Assembly: GCA_023554435.1 (NCBI GenBank)
Contig: JAMJQV010000069.1
Span: 1 to 6,868 of the forward strand
From: Gemmatimonadota bacterium
Lineage (GTDB): Bacteria > Gemmatimonadota > Gemmatimonadetes > Palauibacterales > Palauibacteraceae
Direction: 5' to 3'
Length of the DNA stretch: 6,868 nt
The notes below the pieces were generated by a model that made no database searches, was not told the origin of the DNA, and was given only the letters and a program-made list of their open reading frames with translations. This document shows positions 4,862 through 6,868 of the stretch, in pieces (the stretch's first letter is position 1; the number at the start of each line of letters is the position of its first letter). The translations under genes were made by a program, and so were the position numbers.

Positions 4862-6181
4862 TTACCTGCCAGCCGAAAGCAACCTCGGATTGCGGTAGGC
4901 GGCGGCCAGTGTGGCGGCCCGCGCCAGCATGAGGGCGACGATTCCCCACCAGACTCCCATCAGGCCCCAGCCAAGCGGAAGAACCAGGCAGAGGATGACG
5001 GCCGCGCACGCCGCGGAAAACGCCATCTGCAGGGCCAGAAAGCGAAACCGTTCCGCCCCGATGAACACACCGTCCCACACGAACACGACCGCGTTGAGGG
5101 GCTGCATGAGCACGATGAACGGAAAAATCCCGGCCACCGCTGCGAGGACGGCCGGTTCGTCGGTGAACAGTCGTGGGAGCACAGGGGCGAGCAGGAAGAA
5201 GAGGCATCCGAGGGCGATTCCCGAAAGCAGCCCCCAGCCCAGGAGTCGGTTGGACGCCCGGCGGGCCATCGCTTCGTCTCCGGCGCCCCGGTAGCCGGCT
5301 ACCAGGGCCTGGGCCGCAACGGCGAGGGAGTCCACGGTCATGGCCAGCAGGAGCCAGATCTGCGTAGCTACCTGGTGAGCCGCCACCTGGACCGTCCCTA
5401 CCCGGGTCGCCACCGCGGTGGCCAGGGTGAGCGTTCCGATGAGGGCCACGGTGCGCAGGGCGAGATCTCTTCCGATCCTGAGGAAGGGTCGGATCTCGGA
5501 CAGGGCCGGCAACCTCGGTTGGATTCCCAGCTCACGGCTTCGACTTCGGAGCAGCAGGTGGATGAACCACAGGGCGCCGACCCACTGAGCGATCAGGGTG
5601 GCCAGAGCTGCCCCTTCGAGTCCCCAACCGAAGCCGAAGATGAACAGCGGGTCCAGCACCAGGTTGACCAGGTTCAGTCCCAGGGTCACCAGCAGTGGCG
5701 TGCGCGTGTCCTGGTAACCGCGGAATGCGCCGTGCCCTGCCGTCACGAGGAGCACGGCGGGACCCGCCAGGGCCCTGATCCGCAGGTACGAGAGCGCCGG
5801 GCCTCTGAGTTCTCCGCCCGCTCCCATGAGCGATACGATCGGAACCGCGAGCAGCTCCAGGAGCAGCGTGGCGGTCCCGCCCACCAGGACGGCCAGCAGG
5901 AAGGCCTGCATGACGACGTCCCCCGCTTCTGCACGATCGCCGCGGCCGACCGCCCGTGCCACCAGCGGCGTGGTGCCATACGCCAGGAAGTTGAACACCA
6001 CGAATGCCATGGCGAAGATCGACGTATTCACGCCCAGGGCGGCCAGGGGCACGACGCCCAGGCGGCCAACGAACACCGTGTCGACCATGGACACGAGGGG
6101 ATCCGCCGCCAGGGCCCCCAGAGCCGGGATGGCCAGGCGCGCGATGTCTCTGTCGAGGCGAGCCGAGATCGTGGAGCGCAT
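4862..6181 (-). CDS. MATE-family (DinF-like) multidrug/toxin exporter
   Basis: A 439-residue polytopic inner-membrane protein that would export drugs, toxins or metabolites by Na+ or H+ antiport. About twelve hydrophobic segments fill the sequence in two homologous halves. Family signs: IPALGALAADPLVSMVDTVFVGRLG-like start (residues 18-42, with Asp34 the likely cation-site acid), the RGYQDTRTPL loop (154-163) with the following LNLVNLVLDPLFIFG, and in the second half AAHQVATQIWLLLAMTVD followed by AAQALVAGYRGAG (289-301). Length is usual for the family. ATG 6181 is the first in-frame Met; an upstream extension to about 6352 is open but shows nothing MATE-like. GGAG lies about 13 nt before this start, a long spacing. 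It may share a transcript with feoB but has no obvious functional link to it. The family is certain; the substrate is unknown. Confidence 0.92.
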   Translation of the reverse strand: MRSTISARLDRDIARLAIPALGALAADPLVSMVDTVFVGRLGVVPLAALGVNTSIFAMAFVVFNFLAYGTTPLVARAVGRGDRAEAGDVVMQAFLLAVLVGGTATLLLELLAVPIVSLMGAGGELRGPALSYLRIRALAGPAVLLVTAGHGAFRGYQDTRTPLLVTLGLNLVNLVLDPLFIFGFGWGLEGAALATLIAQWVGALWFIHLLLRSRSRELGIQPRLPALSEIRPFLRIGRDLALRTVALIGTLTLATAVATRVGTVQVAAHQVATQIWLLLAMTVDSLAVAAQALVAGYRGAGDEAMARRASNRLLGWGLLSGIALGCLFFLLAPVLPRLFTDEPAVLAAVAGIFPFIVLMQPLNAVVFVWDGVFIGAERFRFLALQMAFSAACAAVILCLVLPLGWGLMGVWWGIVALMLARAATLAAAYRNPRLLSAGR

Positions 6182-6321
6182 GGCGGTGTAGATACTCCAT
6201 ACCCCTCGAAGCCCACAAGGAGAGCGACCGGGATGGAATCCCAACCAACCGCGGCCGCGTAGTGTCCATGGTGTTGGAGATCCGTCCGAATGGAATCGCT
6301 CACGACGAGAAGAGAGGCTGT
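6182..6321. promoter_or_regulatory. Divergent intergenic region between MATE and DUF4097-like genes
   Basis: This 140-nt gap should hold promoters for both divergent genes. Two perfect palindromes stand out: GGGAT-GGA-ATCCC at 6230-6242 and CGCGGCCGCG at 6250-6259. The first could be an operator, but no partner or consensus is known to me. No clear -35/-10 pair is visible. AGAGAGG at 6311-6317 is the ribosome site for the gene at 6322. Confidence 0.3.
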
Positions 6322-6868
6322 ATGAACGACCCGGCATGGAAGTCCACCGCACGACCCTGGCGAGTCATTGGTTTGCTGACCCTCGGGTTGGCTTTCGCCG
6401 CCGGCAACGCCCCGGCACAGGATCGAACGATCACGGATGACGAGTGGTGCGACCGAGATGACGGACACGACCGCGTGTCCCTGTGCGAGGTTCGTGAGTG
6501 GACCGTACACGCACCCGGTGATCTTGCGGTGAACGCGAAACCCAACGGTGGGATCTCGGTCAAGGTATGGGACCGGAACGAGATGCAGGTCCGGGCCAAG
6601 GTCCAGTCATGGGGTGAGTCGGATGCGAGCGCTGGCGAGATTCTCGGAAGCGTCGATGTGACGGTCGGGGGTAAGATCGCGGCAGAGGGGCCGAAGTCGA
6701 AGAACAAGGAAGGCTGGTCTGTGAGCTACCGGATCATGGTCCCTCGCAACACCGACCTTGACCTGGGGAGCACCAACGGCGGGATCACCATCGAGGGGGT
6801 CCACGGCGACCTTCGATTCCAGACGACGAACGGAGGAGTCCACCTGCAGAACGTGGGAGGCGACGTAG
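6322..6868 (+). CDS. Secreted DUF4097-like beta-repeat protein (partial, C-terminus off the right edge)
   Basis: An exported protein of unknown function; 182 codons are visible. The N-terminus has a charged start and a hydrophobic core IGLLTLGLAFAAGNAPAQ (16-33), a signal peptide with likely cleavage after AQ. Two cysteines follow at 43 and 55 and may form a disulfide. The rest is beta-rich with recurrent turns: NGG at 75-77, 152-154 and 170-172, in phrases such as LGSTNGGITIEGVHGDL and TTNGGVHLQNVGGDV. This spacing of about 18-20 residues is what DUF4097/putative auto-transporter adhesin-head proteins show, forming a beta-solenoid. Ribosome site AGAGAGG lies 4 nt before the ATG. It is divergent from the MATE gene. 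Family members often sit near envelope-stress regulators, but none is visible here. Confidence 0.75.
   Translation, partial: MNDPAWKSTARPWRVIGLLTLGLAFAAGNAPAQDRTITDDEWCDRDDGHDRVSLCEVREWTVHAPGDLAVNAKPNGGISVKVWDRNEMQVRAKVQSWGESDASAGEILGSVDVTVGGKIAAEGPKSKNKEGWSVSYRIMVPRNTDLDLGSTNGGITIEGVHGDLRFQTTNGGVHLQNVGGDV

Noticed and set aside
5375..6262. 295-codon plus-strand frame opposite the MATE gene
   Set aside because: Same low-complexity Gln/Arg/His-rich composition and no domain; it is antisense to a well-supported MATE protein.

Overview
The window is GC-rich bacterial chromosomal DNA, almost entirely coding, with short intergenic gaps and mostly GC-rich third codon positions. The mix of a MacB/LolD-type ABC ATPase, a DUF4097-like secreted beta-repeat protein and a FeoB of the type with a Cys-rich FeoA partner would fit Gemmatimonadota or a similar environmental phylum. 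That placement is a guess: there is no rRNA or other marker gene here. No tRNA, mobile element, CRISPR array or long repeat was seen.

Layout, left to right: (1) 1-310, minus strand: N-terminal half of an ABC transporter ATPase, cut by the window edge. (2) 562-1101, plus strand: an exported peroxiredoxin whose catalytic cysteine codon is an in-frame TGA. A two-part stem-loop at 788-831 lies just behind it. I read this as a selenocysteine-containing peroxiredoxin with a bacterial SECIS element. It is the main result of the window. (3) 1098-4818, minus strand: a compact cluster transcribed leftwards in the order feoB, Cys-rich FeoA-domain protein, CcdA/DsbD-like membrane protein, TlpA-like thioredoxin. 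The four genes overlap or are 11-12 nt apart. (4) 4862-6181, minus strand: a MATE-family transporter upstream of feoB in the same direction. (5) 6322-6868, plus strand: the N-terminal part of a secreted DUF4097-like protein, cut by the right edge.

How the genes may work together: FeoB with its FeoA partner imports Fe(II). CcdA carries electrons from the cytoplasm across the membrane to the CXXC thioredoxin TlpA. The selenoperoxiredoxin is predicted to leave the cytoplasm and contains no cysteine at all, so it needs an outside reductant. Its gene converges on tlpA, and the two stop codons overlap in the tetranucleotide CTAG. A CcdA-TlpA relay that recycles an envelope selenoperoxiredoxin, next to ferrous iron uptake where peroxide is most harmful, is an attractive but untested model. 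TGA is used as an ordinary stop by feoB, the feoA-like gene and ccdA, which argues against genome-wide TGA reassignment.
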